From JAZKHT01 sp040385245 (GTDB lineage: Bacteria; Pseudomonadota; Alphaproteobacteria; Rhodobacterales; Rhodobacteraceae), in contig JAZKHT010000007.1 in the NCBI GenBank assembly GCA_040385245.1, forward strand, positions 372,001-436,000: a DNA stretch of 64,000 nt, given 5' to 3'. The notes under the pieces are model-generated. The model was not told the DNA's origin. It saw only the letters and a list, made by a program, of their open reading frames with translations, and searched no databases. Shown here piece by piece: positions 50,853 through 59,971 of this stretch. Every line of letters starts with the position of its first letter. Position 1 is the first letter of the stretch. The position numbers and the translations under genes are program-made.

Positions 50853-51265
50853 GCCGTTCCCCTGCCTTGCTACCCCTTCTTCTTTATAAAGACTCTATAA
50901 GAAAGAGAATGATGATGTAGGGCCTGTGGGTAAAGGAATCCCTGTCCTTTCCCCCAGTTTCACCCCCAACCCAAAGCCTGTTGATAAGATGGTGAACGGA
51001 AAACCAACTGATGAACGACGGGTTAATATTAATGCAACTTCAATAGAATATCGGATTCCGCGGCGCGATCTTATCCACAGCGGGTTTTCCCGCCCCTGAC
51101 GGGACAACTCGTGATCCACAGGTCGGCCTCATGGCCACGCACAGGGGGATAAACGGCCCCCTTGGGTTGACAAACCGGGCAGGTCACGCCCTTTTCGCCT
51201 GTGACAGCGGTTTCGTCCACCAACCGCGCCCGTGAACAAAACCGGACTATCCACAGGGTCACCCC
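50853..51265. other. oriC: Chromosomal replication origin oriC (predicted)
   Basis: 413 bases with no gene, between divergently reading hemJ and maf. It holds one perfect DnaA box (51071-51079), four boxes with one mismatch (50925-50933, 50979-50987, 51112-51120, 51247-51255), an AT-rich stretch at 51019-51055 (TTAATATTAA) and another at 50878-50920. Genes to the left run left and genes to the right run right, and parAB with parS are close by, as in other alphaproteobacterial origins. Confidence 0.88.
51071..51079 (+). promoter_or_regulatory. Perfect DnaA box TTATCCACA
   Basis: Exact match to the DnaA consensus, in the middle of the predicted oriC, immediately right of the AT-rich stretch. 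Confidence 0.9.
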
Positions 51266-51865
51266 ATGCCGCGCCGCATCATTCTGGCCTCGTCCTCTGC
51301 GATCCGGCGGCAGCTTCTGGCCAACGCCGGTATGCAGATCGAAACCGTGCCCGCCCGCGTCGACGAAAATGCGATCCGTGTGGGACTTGCGGCCGAACAG
51401 GCAACCCCCCGCGACGTGGCCGATACGCTGGCCGAGATGAAGGCGCGCAAGGTGGCCGAGCGCAACCCCGACGCGCTGGTGATCGGCTGCGATCAGGTGT
51501 TGGAGTTTCAGCAAACCGTCTGGGGCAAGCCTGACACTGCTGACGCAGCCTTGGCACAGTTGCGCGCGCTGCGCGGTCAGACGCACCGGCTTTTGTCGGC
51601 GGTCGTGTTATATGATGGGCGCGAACCGGTCTGGCGGCATGTGGCAGAGGTCAGATTGACCATGCGCCCGTTTTCGGATGCCTTTCTGGACGGCTACATT
51701 ACCCGGAACTGGCCAAGCGTGCAGGAGTCGGTCGGTGCCTACAAGCTGGAGGAAGAGGGCATTCGGCTTTTTTCCGCAATCGAAGGCGACTACTTTACCG
51801 TTCTGGGGCTGCCCCTGCTGCCCCTGTTGAATTATCTGGGCCAAAGAGGTTTCATTCCGTCATGA
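51266..51865 (+). CDS. maf: Maf-family nucleoside triphosphate pyrophosphatase
   Basis: 199 residues. The Maf signature ILASSSAIRRQLL is at the N terminus, then ALVIGCDQVLEF and the C-terminal SVGAYKLEEEGIRLF. Such enzymes hydrolyse modified or canonical nucleoside triphosphates such as dTTP, UTP or m7GTP; subgroup assignment is not made. First gene right of oriC; it overlaps aroE by four bases. Confidence 0.95.
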   Translation: MPRRIILASSSAIRRQLLANAGMQIETVPARVDENAIRVGLAAEQATPRDVADTLAEMKARKVAERNPDALVIGCDQVLEFQQTVWGKPDTADAALAQLRALRGQTHRLLSAVVLYDGREPVWRHVAEVRLTMRPFSDAFLDGYITRNWPSVQESVGAYKLEEEGIRLFSAIEGDYFTVLGLPLLPLLNYLGQRGFIPS

Positions 51866-52701
51866 CCGACCATCCTCGAATACCGCTGGCCGGTGTGATC
51901 GGATCGCCCATCGCACATAGCCGTTCGCCCGCGCTGCATGGCTATTGGCTGCGGCGCTATGGGATCAAGGGGCACTATATCCCGATGGACATCGCCCAAT
52001 CCGATCTGGCCGAGGCGTTGCGCTTTCTGCCCAAGGTCGGATTTGTCGGTCTGAACGTCACCATCCCGCACAAGGAAACGATCCTTGGTCTTGCCGATAT
52101 CGTCACGGATCGCGCGGCCTTGATCGGGGCGGCGAATACGTTGATCTTTCGGAAAGACGGCAAGATTCATGCCGACAACACCGATGGCGCGGGGTTCATC
52201 GCGAACTTGCGCCAGAACGCCCCGCATTGGGTGCCGTCCGCCGGTCCCGCCGTCGTGTTTGGGGCCGGTGGTGCTGCCCGCGCGGTGATTGCGGCCTTGA
52301 TCGAGGTTGGGGTGCCCGAAATACGTCTGGCCAACCGCACCCGCCCGCGGGCCGATGCGTTGCGGTCCGATTTCGGGGCGAAGGTGACGGTGCACGACTG
52401 GGTTCAGGTGGGCAACATGCTGGAAGGGGCCGCAACCGTGGTCAACACCACGGCCCTTGGCATGACCGGCAAGCCCGATCTGCGCGTGCCGATGGATGCG
52501 CTGTCGCCGCAGGCGCTGGTGACGGATCTGGTCTATACGCCGCTGAAAACCCAGTTCCTGATCGAGGCCGAAGAGGTGGGTTGCACCACCGTTGACGGGC
52601 TGGGGATGCTGCTGCATCAGGCCGCCCCCGGTTTTGAACGCTGGTTCGGTCAGCGCCCCGATGTCGACGACGCGACACGCGCCGCCGTCCTGGGCACATG
52701 A
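51862..52701 (+). CDS. aroE: Shikimate dehydrogenase
   Basis: 279 residues. The shikimate-binding IGSPIAHSRSPALHGYW, the catalytic lysine in NVTIPHKETIL and the NADP loop VFGAGGAARAV are all present. It reduces 3-dehydroshikimate. It overlaps maf and coaE by four bases each. Confidence 0.97.
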   Translation: MTDHPRIPLAGVIGSPIAHSRSPALHGYWLRRYGIKGHYIPMDIAQSDLAEALRFLPKVGFVGLNVTIPHKETILGLADIVTDRAALIGAANTLIFRKDGKIHADNTDGAGFIANLRQNAPHWVPSAGPAVVFGAGGAARAVIAALIEVGVPEIRLANRTRPRADALRSDFGAKVTVHDWVQVGNMLEGAATVVNTTALGMTGKPDLRVPMDALSPQALVTDLVYTPLKTQFLIEAEEVGCTTVDGLGMLLHQAAPGFERWFGQRPDVDDATRAAVLGT

Positions 52702-53288
52702 TGTTCCGTCTGGGCCTGACAGGCTCTATCGGGATGGGCAAATCCACCACCGCCCGGATGTTTGCTGACGAAGGGCTGCCCGTCTGGGATGCAGATGCCG
52801 CCGTTCATCGCCTGTACGCCACCGGGGGCGCGGCAGTCGCCCCGATTTCGGCCCTTTGCCCTGCCGCGCTGCGGGATGGGGCCGTTGACCGCACGGCGTT
52901 AAAGGCATGGATCGCCACTGACCCGACCGCGCTGACCCGGATCGAAACCGTCGTGCATCCCCTTGTGTCGGCGGATAGGGCTGCTTTTCTGGCGGATGCG
53001 TCGGTCGATATCGTTGTTCTGGACATTCCTCTGCTGTTCGAAAAGGGTTCGCAGGCGGACATGAACGCCACCCTGCTGGTCACAGCCCCCCAGCAATTGC
53101 AGCGCGCGCGGGTTTTGGCCCGCCCCGGCATGACCGAGGCCGCGTTTCACACCATCCTGGCCCGCCAGATGCCCGATCCGCAAAAGCGCGCCCTTGCGAC
53201 GCACATCATCGAAACGCTATCGCTGGACAGCGCCCGCGCCGGGGTGCGTGCCTTGATCGACTACATCAGAAAGAGCCGCGATGCGTGA
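52698..53288 (+). CDS. coaE: Dephospho-CoA kinase
   Basis: 196 residues with the P-loop LTGSIGMGKSTTA, WDADAAVHRLY and IVVLDIPLLFEKG. Last step of coenzyme A synthesis. An alternative ATG at 52701 exists. It overlaps aroE by four bases and dnaQ by eight. Confidence 0.96.
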   Translation: MMFRLGLTGSIGMGKSTTARMFADEGLPVWDADAAVHRLYATGGAAVAPISALCPAALRDGAVDRTALKAWIATDPTALTRIETVVHPLVSADRAAFLADASVDIVVLDIPLLFEKGSQADMNATLLVTAPQQLQRARVLARPGMTEAAFHTILARQMPDPQKRALATHIIETLSLDSARAGVRALIDYIRKSRDA

Positions 53289-53982
53289 AATCGTTCTGGA
53301 CACCGAAACCACAGGCTTTGAACCCGCCGAGGGTCACCGCATCGTTGAAATCGGCGCGGTCGAATTGTTCAATCATATGCCCACGGGCCGGACGTATCAC
53401 CAATACATCAACCCGCAACGGATGATGCCGAAAGAAGCGTTCGAGGTGCATGGTCTCAGCGATGATTTCCTGCGCGACAAGCCGGTTTTCGCTGCCATCG
53501 GGCAGGCGTTTCTGGATTTTGTCGGGGATGCGCGATTGGTGATCCACAACGCCGCCTTTGACATGAAATTCCTGAATGCCGAATTGGGCTGGGCGAACCT
53601 GCGGCTTTTGCCGCTCGAACAGGCGCTGGATACCTTGTTGATTGCGCGCAAGAAATTTCCTGGCTCGCCCGCGTCGCTGGATGCGCTGTGCCGCCGGTTC
53701 GGTGTCGATAACACAGCGCGCGAAAAGCATGGCGCGCTGCTGGACAGCGAGATCTTGGCAGAGGTGTATCTGGAACTGATCGGCGGGCGGCAGCCTGACT
53801 TTGCACTGGCGGCCGAATCCGCGAACACCCAGCGCAGCGCCACAGGGCAGATGATGGCCGACTGGCGGCCGCGTCCCCGCCCGGTGGCCCTGCCCCCCCG
53901 CTTGACCGAGGCTGAGGTTATCGCCCACGCTGCATTCGTGGCTAAGCTGGGCGATGCCGCCATATGGAAAAAGCGCGCCTGA
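53281..53982 (+). CDS. dnaQ: DNA polymerase III epsilon subunit (3'-5' proofreading exonuclease)
   Basis: 233 residues. The DEDDh exonuclease motifs are visible: LDTETTGF, NAAFDMKFLN, and HGALLDSEILAEVYLEL. It proofreads replication. Last gene of the maf-aroE-coaE-dnaQ run; the terminator stem straddles its stop codon. Confidence 0.96.
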   Translation: MREIVLDTETTGFEPAEGHRIVEIGAVELFNHMPTGRTYHQYINPQRMMPKEAFEVHGLSDDFLRDKPVFAAIGQAFLDFVGDARLVIHNAAFDMKFLNAELGWANLRLLPLEQALDTLLIARKKFPGSPASLDALCRRFGVDNTAREKHGALLDSEILAEVYLELIGGRQPDFALAAESANTQRSATGQMMADWRPRPRPVALPPRLTEAEVIAHAAFVAKLGDAAIWKKRA

Positions 53983-53995
53983 GGGGCGCGCTTTT
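53969..53995. terminator. Intrinsic terminator overlapping the dnaQ stop codon
   Basis: An 11-base perfect stem (53969-53979 with 53985-53995) with a five-base loop that includes the TGA stop of dnaQ, ending in TTTT. It could also stop transcription from the convergent secB. Confidence 0.85.
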
Positions 53996-54013
53996 CGTTG
54001 TGTTACAACAGCT

Positions 54014-54529
54014 TCAGTTTTGCAGCGGTGCCGCAGGGGCCGCCTGCGCCTGTGCGCGGCGGGCCAGTTCCTGCCGGTACAGCGCCAGAAAATCGACCGT
54101 GTCGATGTTCAGTGGCGGAAAGCCGCCATCGCGCGTCACGTCCGAAATGATACGCCGCACAAACGGAAACAGCAGGCGCGGACATTCGATCAACAGGAAG
54201 GGGTGCAACTGTTCCTCTGGCACGCCTTCGACCAGAAAGATGCCGCCGTAATCCAGCTCCATCAGAAACAGCGTGTCGCCGTTCGTCTTGTTCTTGGAGC
54301 TGACCTTGAACTTGGTGATCACGTCATACTGATTGTCACCCGCGCGTTTGCGGGCATCCAGACTGACTGCCACCTGAATGTCGGGCTGCACTTCGGCGCT
54401 GCTCAGGCCTTTTTGGGCCACCATGTTTTCAAACGACATGTCGCGCACGAACTGGGCAAGAACCTGCATCCGAACCTGCGGCGCGGCTTGCAGGGCGGCA
54501 CCGTTGCTGCCCGTGGTTTCGTCGGCCAT
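54014..54529 (-). CDS. secB: Protein-export chaperone SecB
   Basis: 171 residues with the SecB core: FVRDMSFENMVAQKG, VEGVPEEQLHPFLLIECPRLLFPFVRRII and the C-terminal PPLNIDTVDFLALYRQ, read in parts. It holds preproteins unfolded for SecA. The ATG at 54529 has GAGGAG nine bases upstream; the GTG at 54538 abuts it. Confidence 0.96.
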   Translation of the reverse strand: MADETTGSNGAALQAAPQVRMQVLAQFVRDMSFENMVAQKGLSSAEVQPDIQVAVSLDARKRAGDNQYDVITKFKVSSKNKTNGDTLFLMELDYGGIFLVEGVPEEQLHPFLLIECPRLLFPFVRRIISDVTRDGGFPPLNIDTVDFLALYRQELARRAQAQAAPAAPLQN

Positions 54530-54588
54530 CCCTATCACTCCTCTGACAAAACGGATTGGCGGTGTCCTATCAGGTCAGCGCGCGCGCC

Positions 54589-55074
54589 TCAATGCCGTGT
54601 CCAACCCGATGGCGGGCCAGACCGGGATGGGGGCAGGCTTTCGGCATCCGTGTCCAGTTCGACAAAATCGCCGTCGATCACGATGCCATCGCTGCGCCGG
54701 GCCGGGCCGGTCTGCCGTGTCTGCACAACGCGGATTCGCGACGCCAAAAGGGCGATCAGCCCGGTGCGAACGGGCGGGATCAGCAAAAGCAGTCCCAGCG
54801 CATCGGTCAAGAAACCCGGCAGGATCAGCAACAGCGCCGCCAGCATCACCAGCGCGCCATCGGCCACAGGCGACATCGGGTCGCGCAGTGCCCCCATCTC
54901 GCGCCGCAGCCGTTCAGCGGTGCGCAGGCCGTGGCCGCGCAACAGCGCGATACCCAGCATTCCGCTGCCCAGCACGATCAGCAAGGTCAGCCACAGGCCA
55001 AGCGCCCCGCCCAACGTGACGAAAAGCGCGATCTCAATCAGCGGCCAGGCCAGGAACAGCACGAATACCCACAT
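54589..55074 (-). CDS. fxsA: FxsA-family membrane protein
   Basis: 161 residues with several membrane segments and the FxsA pattern LAWPLIEIALFVTLGGALGLW and LLILPGFLTDALGLLLLIPPVR. The E. coli protein suppresses F-exclusion of phage T7 when overexpressed; its normal role is unknown. It is divergent from the TIM44-like gene and ends 60 bases from the secB start. Confidence 0.88.
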   Translation of the reverse strand: MWVFVLFLAWPLIEIALFVTLGGALGLWLTLLIVLGSGMLGIALLRGHGLRTAERLRREMGALRDPMSPVADGALVMLAALLLILPGFLTDALGLLLLIPPVRTGLIALLASRIRVVQTRQTGPARRSDGIVIDGDFVELDTDAESLPPSRSGPPSGWTRH

Positions 55075-55211
55075 CAGACGCCTCCATCACGGGCAGTTTT
55101 CCCGGGCCGCCATAGACATGGGCACCCGTCACCCCTACATAAGGGTCATACGTCTGACTTACCAACCCCCACGCCCTGCTGCCGCGCAGCATCGTCCGTC
55201 CGAGGTTCCTG

Positions 55212-55871
55212 ATGAATTCCTCTCTGATCCAGCTGCTCGTTCTGGCCGGGATCGCCATTTTCCTGATCCTGAAGCTGCGCGCCGTGCTTGGCACACGCGA
55301 AGGCTTTGAAAAACCACCCGTTCCGCTGGAAGACGTGCGCCCGAAGACGCGCCGCGACTTTGAGGTGATCGAAGGCGGCCCTGACCGCGATATCACCGAT
55401 CATGTTGCCGACGGGTCAGGTGCCGCCAAGGCGCTTGCCGCGATGAAACTGGCAGAACCGGGTTTTTCGGTGAACCAGTTTCTGCAAGGCGCGCGCGGCG
55501 CGTATGAAATGATCCTGATGGCGTTCGAAAATGGCGATCTTGAAAAGATCCGCCCCTTTCTGTCGCCCGAAGTGGCCGAAACCTTCAGCGACGCGATCGA
55601 AGCCCGTCACCGCGAAGGTCTGACGGTCGAGGCAAAGTTTGTCGGCCTGCGCGAACTTGCCCTGCACGAAGCGAACTTTGACCGTGACACGCGCGAAGGC
55701 GAGATTGCGGTGCGCTTTGTCGGTGAAATCACCTCTGTCGTGCGGAACAAGGCGGGCGAGGTTGTCGAAGGCAGCCCGACGGAAATCAAGCGTCAGCGCG
55801 ATGTCTGGACCTTTGCGCGCCGGATGGGCGTCGATGATCCGAACTGGCAGCTTGTTGCCACTGGCGACTGA
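55212..55871 (+). CDS. TIM44-like domain inner-membrane protein
   Basis: 219 residues. A single N-terminal membrane helix (SSLIQLLVLAGIAIFLILKL) is followed by a TIM44/Tim44-like domain (GARGAYEMILMAFENGDLEKIRPFLSPEV). It is the bacterial relative of the mitochondrial import component Tim44, and in alphaproteobacteria it usually sits beside secB and fxsA. Its role there is not settled; a link to protein quality control or membrane insertion is inferred. Confidence 0.91.
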   Translation: MNSSLIQLLVLAGIAIFLILKLRAVLGTREGFEKPPVPLEDVRPKTRRDFEVIEGGPDRDITDHVADGSGAAKALAAMKLAEPGFSVNQFLQGARGAYEMILMAFENGDLEKIRPFLSPEVAETFSDAIEARHREGLTVEAKFVGLRELALHEANFDRDTREGEIAVRFVGEITSVVRNKAGEVVEGSPTEIKRQRDVWTFARRMGVDDPNWQLVATGD

Positions 55872-55880
55872 CAGGGTCAG

Positions 55881-56906
55881 ATGCGTGCCGTTGTTGCCGC
55901 CCTTGCCCTGGCCGTTGCGGCAATGACGGCGACCCCGGTCGCAAGTCAGGTCCTGCGCTTTGCCGATCTTGATGGCTGGGCGCAAGATGACCACATCGCC
56001 GCCCTGACCACTTTTCGCGAAACCTGCGCGTTGCTGAAGGACCCCGATTGGGTGCCGCTGTGCAATCTGGCGGCAGATGCGGGCAACACCCCGCAATCCG
56101 CGCGCCAGTTCTTTGAGCTGTTCTTCAAACCTGTTCTGATCGGTGATCCCCCCGCCTTATTCACCGGGTATTACGAGCCGGAATTGGACGGATCGCCCGT
56201 GCGCACCCCGCGTTTCGCCTGGCCGATCTATCGCCGCCCACCCGAATTGCAGGACGGGCAGGTGTATCACACCCGTGCCGCCATCGAAGGCGGGGCCTTG
56301 CGCGGGCGCGGACTGGAACTGGCTTGGCTGGATGACCCGGTTGAGGTCTATTTTCTGCAGGTCCAAGGGTCTGGACGAATTCGGATGCCCGATGGCCGCA
56401 CGATCCGCGTGGGATATGCCGGGCGGAATGGTCATGCCTATCGGTCGGTGGGTCAGGAAATGGTGCGCAGTGGGACGCATACGCTGGATCAGGTGTCAGC
56501 GCAGGAAATCCGGTCCTACGTCAAGCGCAGCCCCGGGTTGGAACGGTCATTGCTGGACCTGAACCCGTCTTATGTGTTCTTCCGCAAGCTGGACGATCTG
56601 TCCGCCGACAAAGGGCCGATCGGTGCGATGGGCCGCTCGATCACGACCCTGCGGTCGGTTGCGATTGACCCGGCCTTTACCCCGCTGGGCGCCCCGGTCT
56701 GGGTGGAAAAGGATGGCGCAGCACCGATGCGGCGGCTGTTTGTTGCGCAGGATACGGGCGGCGCGATTAAGGGGCCACAGCGGGCCGACATCTTCTTTGG
56801 CACCGGTGATGGTGCGGGCGATGCGGCGGGCACGGTCAAGGATGGGGGGCGCATGGTGGTGCTTTTGCCCATCGACCGGGCCTATGCCATGTTGCCGGAC
56901 GGCTGA
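55881..56906 (+). CDS. mltA: Membrane-bound lytic murein transglycosylase A
   Basis: 341 residues with a Sec signal peptide at the N terminus (cleavage near VASQ) but no lipobox, so it may be soluble in the periplasm. The MltA domain has LFTGYYEPELDGS, and the C-terminal 3D domain carries FVAQDTGGAIKGPQRADIFFG with the catalytic aspartate. It cleaves glycan strands to 1,6-anhydro products. A Smr gene follows one base after its stop. Confidence 0.93.
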   Translation: MRAVVAALALAVAAMTATPVASQVLRFADLDGWAQDDHIAALTTFRETCALLKDPDWVPLCNLAADAGNTPQSARQFFELFFKPVLIGDPPALFTGYYEPELDGSPVRTPRFAWPIYRRPPELQDGQVYHTRAAIEGGALRGRGLELAWLDDPVEVYFLQVQGSGRIRMPDGRTIRVGYAGRNGHAYRSVGQEMVRSGTHTLDQVSAQEIRSYVKRSPGLERSLLDLNPSYVFFRKLDDLSADKGPIGAMGRSITTLRSVAIDPAFTPLGAPVWVEKDGAAPMRRLFVAQDTGGAIKGPQRADIFFGTGDGAGDAAGTVKDGGRMVVLLPIDRAYAMLPDG

Positions 56907-56907
56907 C

Positions 56908-57501
56908 ATGGCCCGCCGCCGATCCCTGCGCCCCGATGAGGAAGAGCTTTGGCATGCCGTCGCCCGCACGGCAAAGCCGATGCATGGCAAGGCCCCGGCC
57001 TTTCTGCGGAAGGAAACGGTTGGCGAACCCGTTCCCGTATTTGCCACCCCTGCCGCGCCGAAGCCTCGGCTGACTCCGTTCCGGCTGGGGGAAAAGGCGC
57101 GGTTGACCCATGGCCATGACATCGCGCTGTCCGACAGTCTGGCCAATGCCCCGTTGCAGATGGACGCCAAGGCGTTCGGCAAGATGACAAAGGGCAAGCT
57201 GTCGCCAGAATCGCGGCTTGACCTGCACGGTATGACCCTGGCCGAGGCGCACCCCGAATTGATCCGGTTCATCCTGAGCGCGCAAGGCGACGGTTTGCGT
57301 CTGGTGCTGGTCATCACCGGCAAGGGCAAGCGGCGCGAAGATCATGGGCCGATCCCGCAGCGTATGGGCGCGCTGCGCCATCAGGTGCCGCAATGGCTGC
57401 GCCAGCCACCACTTGGTCAGGCCGTGCTTCAGGTGGCCGAGGCACATCTGAAACACGGCGGCGCGGGCGCGTATTACGTCTATCTGCGCCGCAGCCGTTA
57501 G
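56908..57501 (+). CDS. Smr/MutS2-domain protein
   Basis: 197 residues, with a charged N-terminal region and a C-terminal Smr domain showing LDLHGMTLAEAH and LVLVITGKGKRR. Smr domains are nucleases in some proteins, including those acting on stalled ribosomes, but this one is untested. The ATG follows the mltA stop by one base (frame chosen from the mltA end). Confidence 0.9.
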   Translation: MARRRSLRPDEEELWHAVARTAKPMHGKAPAFLRKETVGEPVPVFATPAAPKPRLTPFRLGEKARLTHGHDIALSDSLANAPLQMDAKAFGKMTKGKLSPESRLDLHGMTLAEAHPELIRFILSAQGDGLRLVLVITGKGKRREDHGPIPQRMGALRHQVPQWLRQPPLGQAVLQVAEAHLKHGGAGAYYVYLRRSR

Positions 57502-57504
57502 CGG

Positions 57505-58626
57505 TCAGTTCAACCGCTCGCCCGTCAGTTCGCCCACCGGGGACAGGATCACCCGCGTCGCGCGGCGCACCGTCAGAACCGCCCCGGTCAACAGACCGGT
57601 CCGGCCGGCACGGTCGCCGGCAAAGGCGGTGCTGACATCGGTGATCCGGCCCAACAACAGCAGCAGCGCCTCGGACGTGCCGGCAACGAAATGACCGTTC
57701 CCTGAACTGAACGCAGCCACGTCAAGATAGGTCACGTTCAGATCGGCGACCCGTGTCACATCGTCCATCGACCCGACGCGCCCGTTCTGCCCGGTGATCA
57801 GTGACGACAGGCGCAGGACGGAATCCTTGCCAGACCCAAAGATCACAAAGGGTTGCGGCAGCTCTCCAATCGACAGGGCCTGACTGCGGAACACATCCAC
57901 GTCGATATCCGGCGAAATTAGGATCACCCCGTCAATCTGCCGCAAGATGCGCCCGTCGCGAAGGTCGATCTGCCGCAACGCCTCCATCACCAGCGCGCCG
58001 CCCATCGAATGGGACACCAGCGTGATCCGCTGCGCGCCCGCCGCTGCCACATCGCGGATCAGGCGTTCCAGCCCGTCGCGGGCAAACAGCGCGGAATCCC
58101 GGTCGTAGATATAGCCAAGAGGTTCGGCAGCGGACGGCCAACTGTAATGCACAGCCACGCCCGGCACATTCAGATCGTGCGACAACTGCGCAATGCGGTA
58201 CAAACCTTCGGTAAAGGTGTTGTTGTAGCCATGCACGTAGATGATCGCGGTCTTGCCGCGCGCGATCAGGGCCTTTGACAGATCGGACCGGAACGCCGCT
58301 CCATCCGGGTGGAACACGCGCTGTATGGTCAGAAAATCTGTCGTCACGTTCGGCTTGTTCTCCCGCTTTGGCCAGTTGATTTCCCCCGCCTGGCGCACCG
58401 GCGGGACAGAGATGTCAAAGCGGCCATAATTCATCCCCTCAAACCGCTCTGGCCCATAGGTGCCGTTCGCGGCCAGCATCCGCGTGCTGCCGACAAAGAC
58501 CGAAGTCGTCGGGCCAGGCACGGTATCGGGCGGCACCACTGTCATGATGCCCCGCGGCGCGCAGGCCGACATCACGATCAGAACGCCAAGGATCAGGAAC
58601 CGGCGCAAATCAAAGACTCCCGACAT
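57505..58626 (-). CDS. Alpha/beta-hydrolase lipoprotein (DUF900-type)
   Basis: 373 residues. The signal ends in a lipobox, IVMSACAPRG (cysteine about residue 22), and a large alpha/beta-hydrolase domain follows with the oxyanion-type IIYVHGYNNTF and nucleophile elbow LVSHSMGGALVME. The DUF900 group includes esterase-like proteins without known substrate. It is convergent to the Smr gene, with three bases between stops. Confidence 0.9.
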   Translation of the reverse strand: MSGVFDLRRFLILGVLIVMSACAPRGIMTVVPPDTVPGPTTSVFVGSTRMLAANGTYGPERFEGMNYGRFDISVPPVRQAGEINWPKRENKPNVTTDFLTIQRVFHPDGAAFRSDLSKALIARGKTAIIYVHGYNNTFTEGLYRIAQLSHDLNVPGVAVHYSWPSAAEPLGYIYDRDSALFARDGLERLIRDVAAAGAQRITLVSHSMGGALVMEALRQIDLRDGRILRQIDGVILISPDIDVDVFRSQALSIGELPQPFVIFGSGKDSVLRLSSLITGQNGRVGSMDDVTRVADLNVTYLDVAAFSSGNGHFVAGTSEALLLLLGRITDVSTAFAGDRAGRTGLLTGAVLTVRRATRVILSPVGELTGERLN

Positions 58627-58678
58627 GAGGATTTAACTGATCACCATATCACAGGGACAGGTCAACCATCGCTTTGTC

Positions 58679-59971
58679 TCACAGGACGTAACGCGAAATG
58701 TCCGCAGATCGCGCCAAGGCACCGACATTCTTCTCGACAAACGCATCATCGACCACCACCGCCTCTCCCGAACGGTCGGGGGCCGTAAAGGACAGTTCTT
58801 CGAACACGCGTTCCATTACCGTATACAGCCGCCGCGCGCCGATGTTTTCGATGCTGCGGTTCACGTCTGCTGCGATGCGGGCAAGGGCGGAGATGCCATC
58901 GGTGGTAAAGGACACAGTCACCCCTTCGGTGCCCATCAACCCGGAATACTGCCGCGTCAGGGCATTGTCGGTTTCCGTCAGGATGCGCACGAAATCCTCT
59001 TCGGTCAGCGGTTGCAGTTCCACCCGGATCGGCAGGCGGCCCTGAAGTTCGGGCAACAGGTCCGACGGTTTGGCGATGTGGAATGCACCCGATGCGATGA
59101 ACAGGATGTGGTCGGTTTTCACCGGGCCATACTTGGTCGAAACGGTCGTTCCTTCGATCAGCGGCAACAGATCGCGCTGCACACCTTCGCGGCTGACATC
59201 GGCCCCGCGCGCATCGGCACGGGCGCAGATCTTGTCGATCTCGTCCAGAAAGACGATGCCGTTTTCCTGAACCGCTTCAAGGGCGGCCAGTTTCACAGCC
59301 TCGTCGTCCAGCAGCTTGTCAGCCTCTTGCCCCAGCAGGATTTCGTAACTGTCGGCGACGGTCATCTTCTTGCGGGTGGACCGCCCGCCAAAGGCCTTGA
59401 ACAGGTCTTGCAGGCCCTGCATCTGCATCTCCATCCCCTGTCCACCCATCATCATGGGGGCGGGGCCTTCCTGCACATCAAGTTCGATCATGGTCTGATC
59501 GAGTTCGCCACGCTTCAGCTTGCCCCGAAACATCTCGCGCGTTTGTTCGCGGGCGTCTTTTCCGGCCAGCGCCTCGACCACGCGTTCTTCGGCGGCGCGC
59601 TGGGCACGGGCCTTGACGTCGTCACGCATCCGCGCGCGGGTGTCGGCCATCGCGGTATCGACCAGATCGCGAATGATGCTGTCCACATCGCGGCCGACAT
59701 AGCCCACCTCGGTGAACTTCGTCGCCTCGACCTTCAGAAAGGGCGCCTTCGCCAATTTGGCCAAACGGCGGCTGATTTCAGTTTTCCCAACGCCAGTTGG
59801 GCCGATCATCAGGATGTTCTTGGGATAAACCTCGTCCCGCAGGTCGTCACCCAACTGCTTGCGCCGCCAGCGGTTGCGCAGGGCGACCGCGACCGCCCGC
59901 TTGGCATCGCGCTGGCCGATGATGAAACGATCAAGTTCCGAGACGATCTCGCGCGGGGTCAGGTCGGTCAT
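58679..59971 (-). CDS. hslU: HslU, ATPase subunit of the HslVU protease
   Basis: 430 residues of the AAA+ family, with Walker A IGPTGVGKTEISRRLA, Walker B VFLDEIDKICAR and the family ending ADISRYVL. It unfolds substrates and feeds them to HslV. It overlaps hslV by four bases. Confidence 0.97.
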   Translation of the reverse strand: MTDLTPREIVSELDRFIIGQRDAKRAVAVALRNRWRRKQLGDDLRDEVYPKNILMIGPTGVGKTEISRRLAKLAKAPFLKVEATKFTEVGYVGRDVDSIIRDLVDTAMADTRARMRDDVKARAQRAAEERVVEALAGKDAREQTREMFRGKLKRGELDQTMIELDVQEGPAPMMMGGQGMEMQMQGLQDLFKAFGGRSTRKKMTVADSYEILLGQEADKLLDDEAVKLAALEAVQENGIVFLDEIDKICARADARGADVSREGVQRDLLPLIEGTTVSTKYGPVKTDHILFIASGAFHIAKPSDLLPELQGRLPIRVELQPLTEEDFVRILTETDNALTRQYSGLMGTEGVTVSFTTDGISALARIAADVNRSIENIGARRLYTVMERVFEELSFTAPDRSGEAVVVDDAFVEKNVGALARSADISRYVL

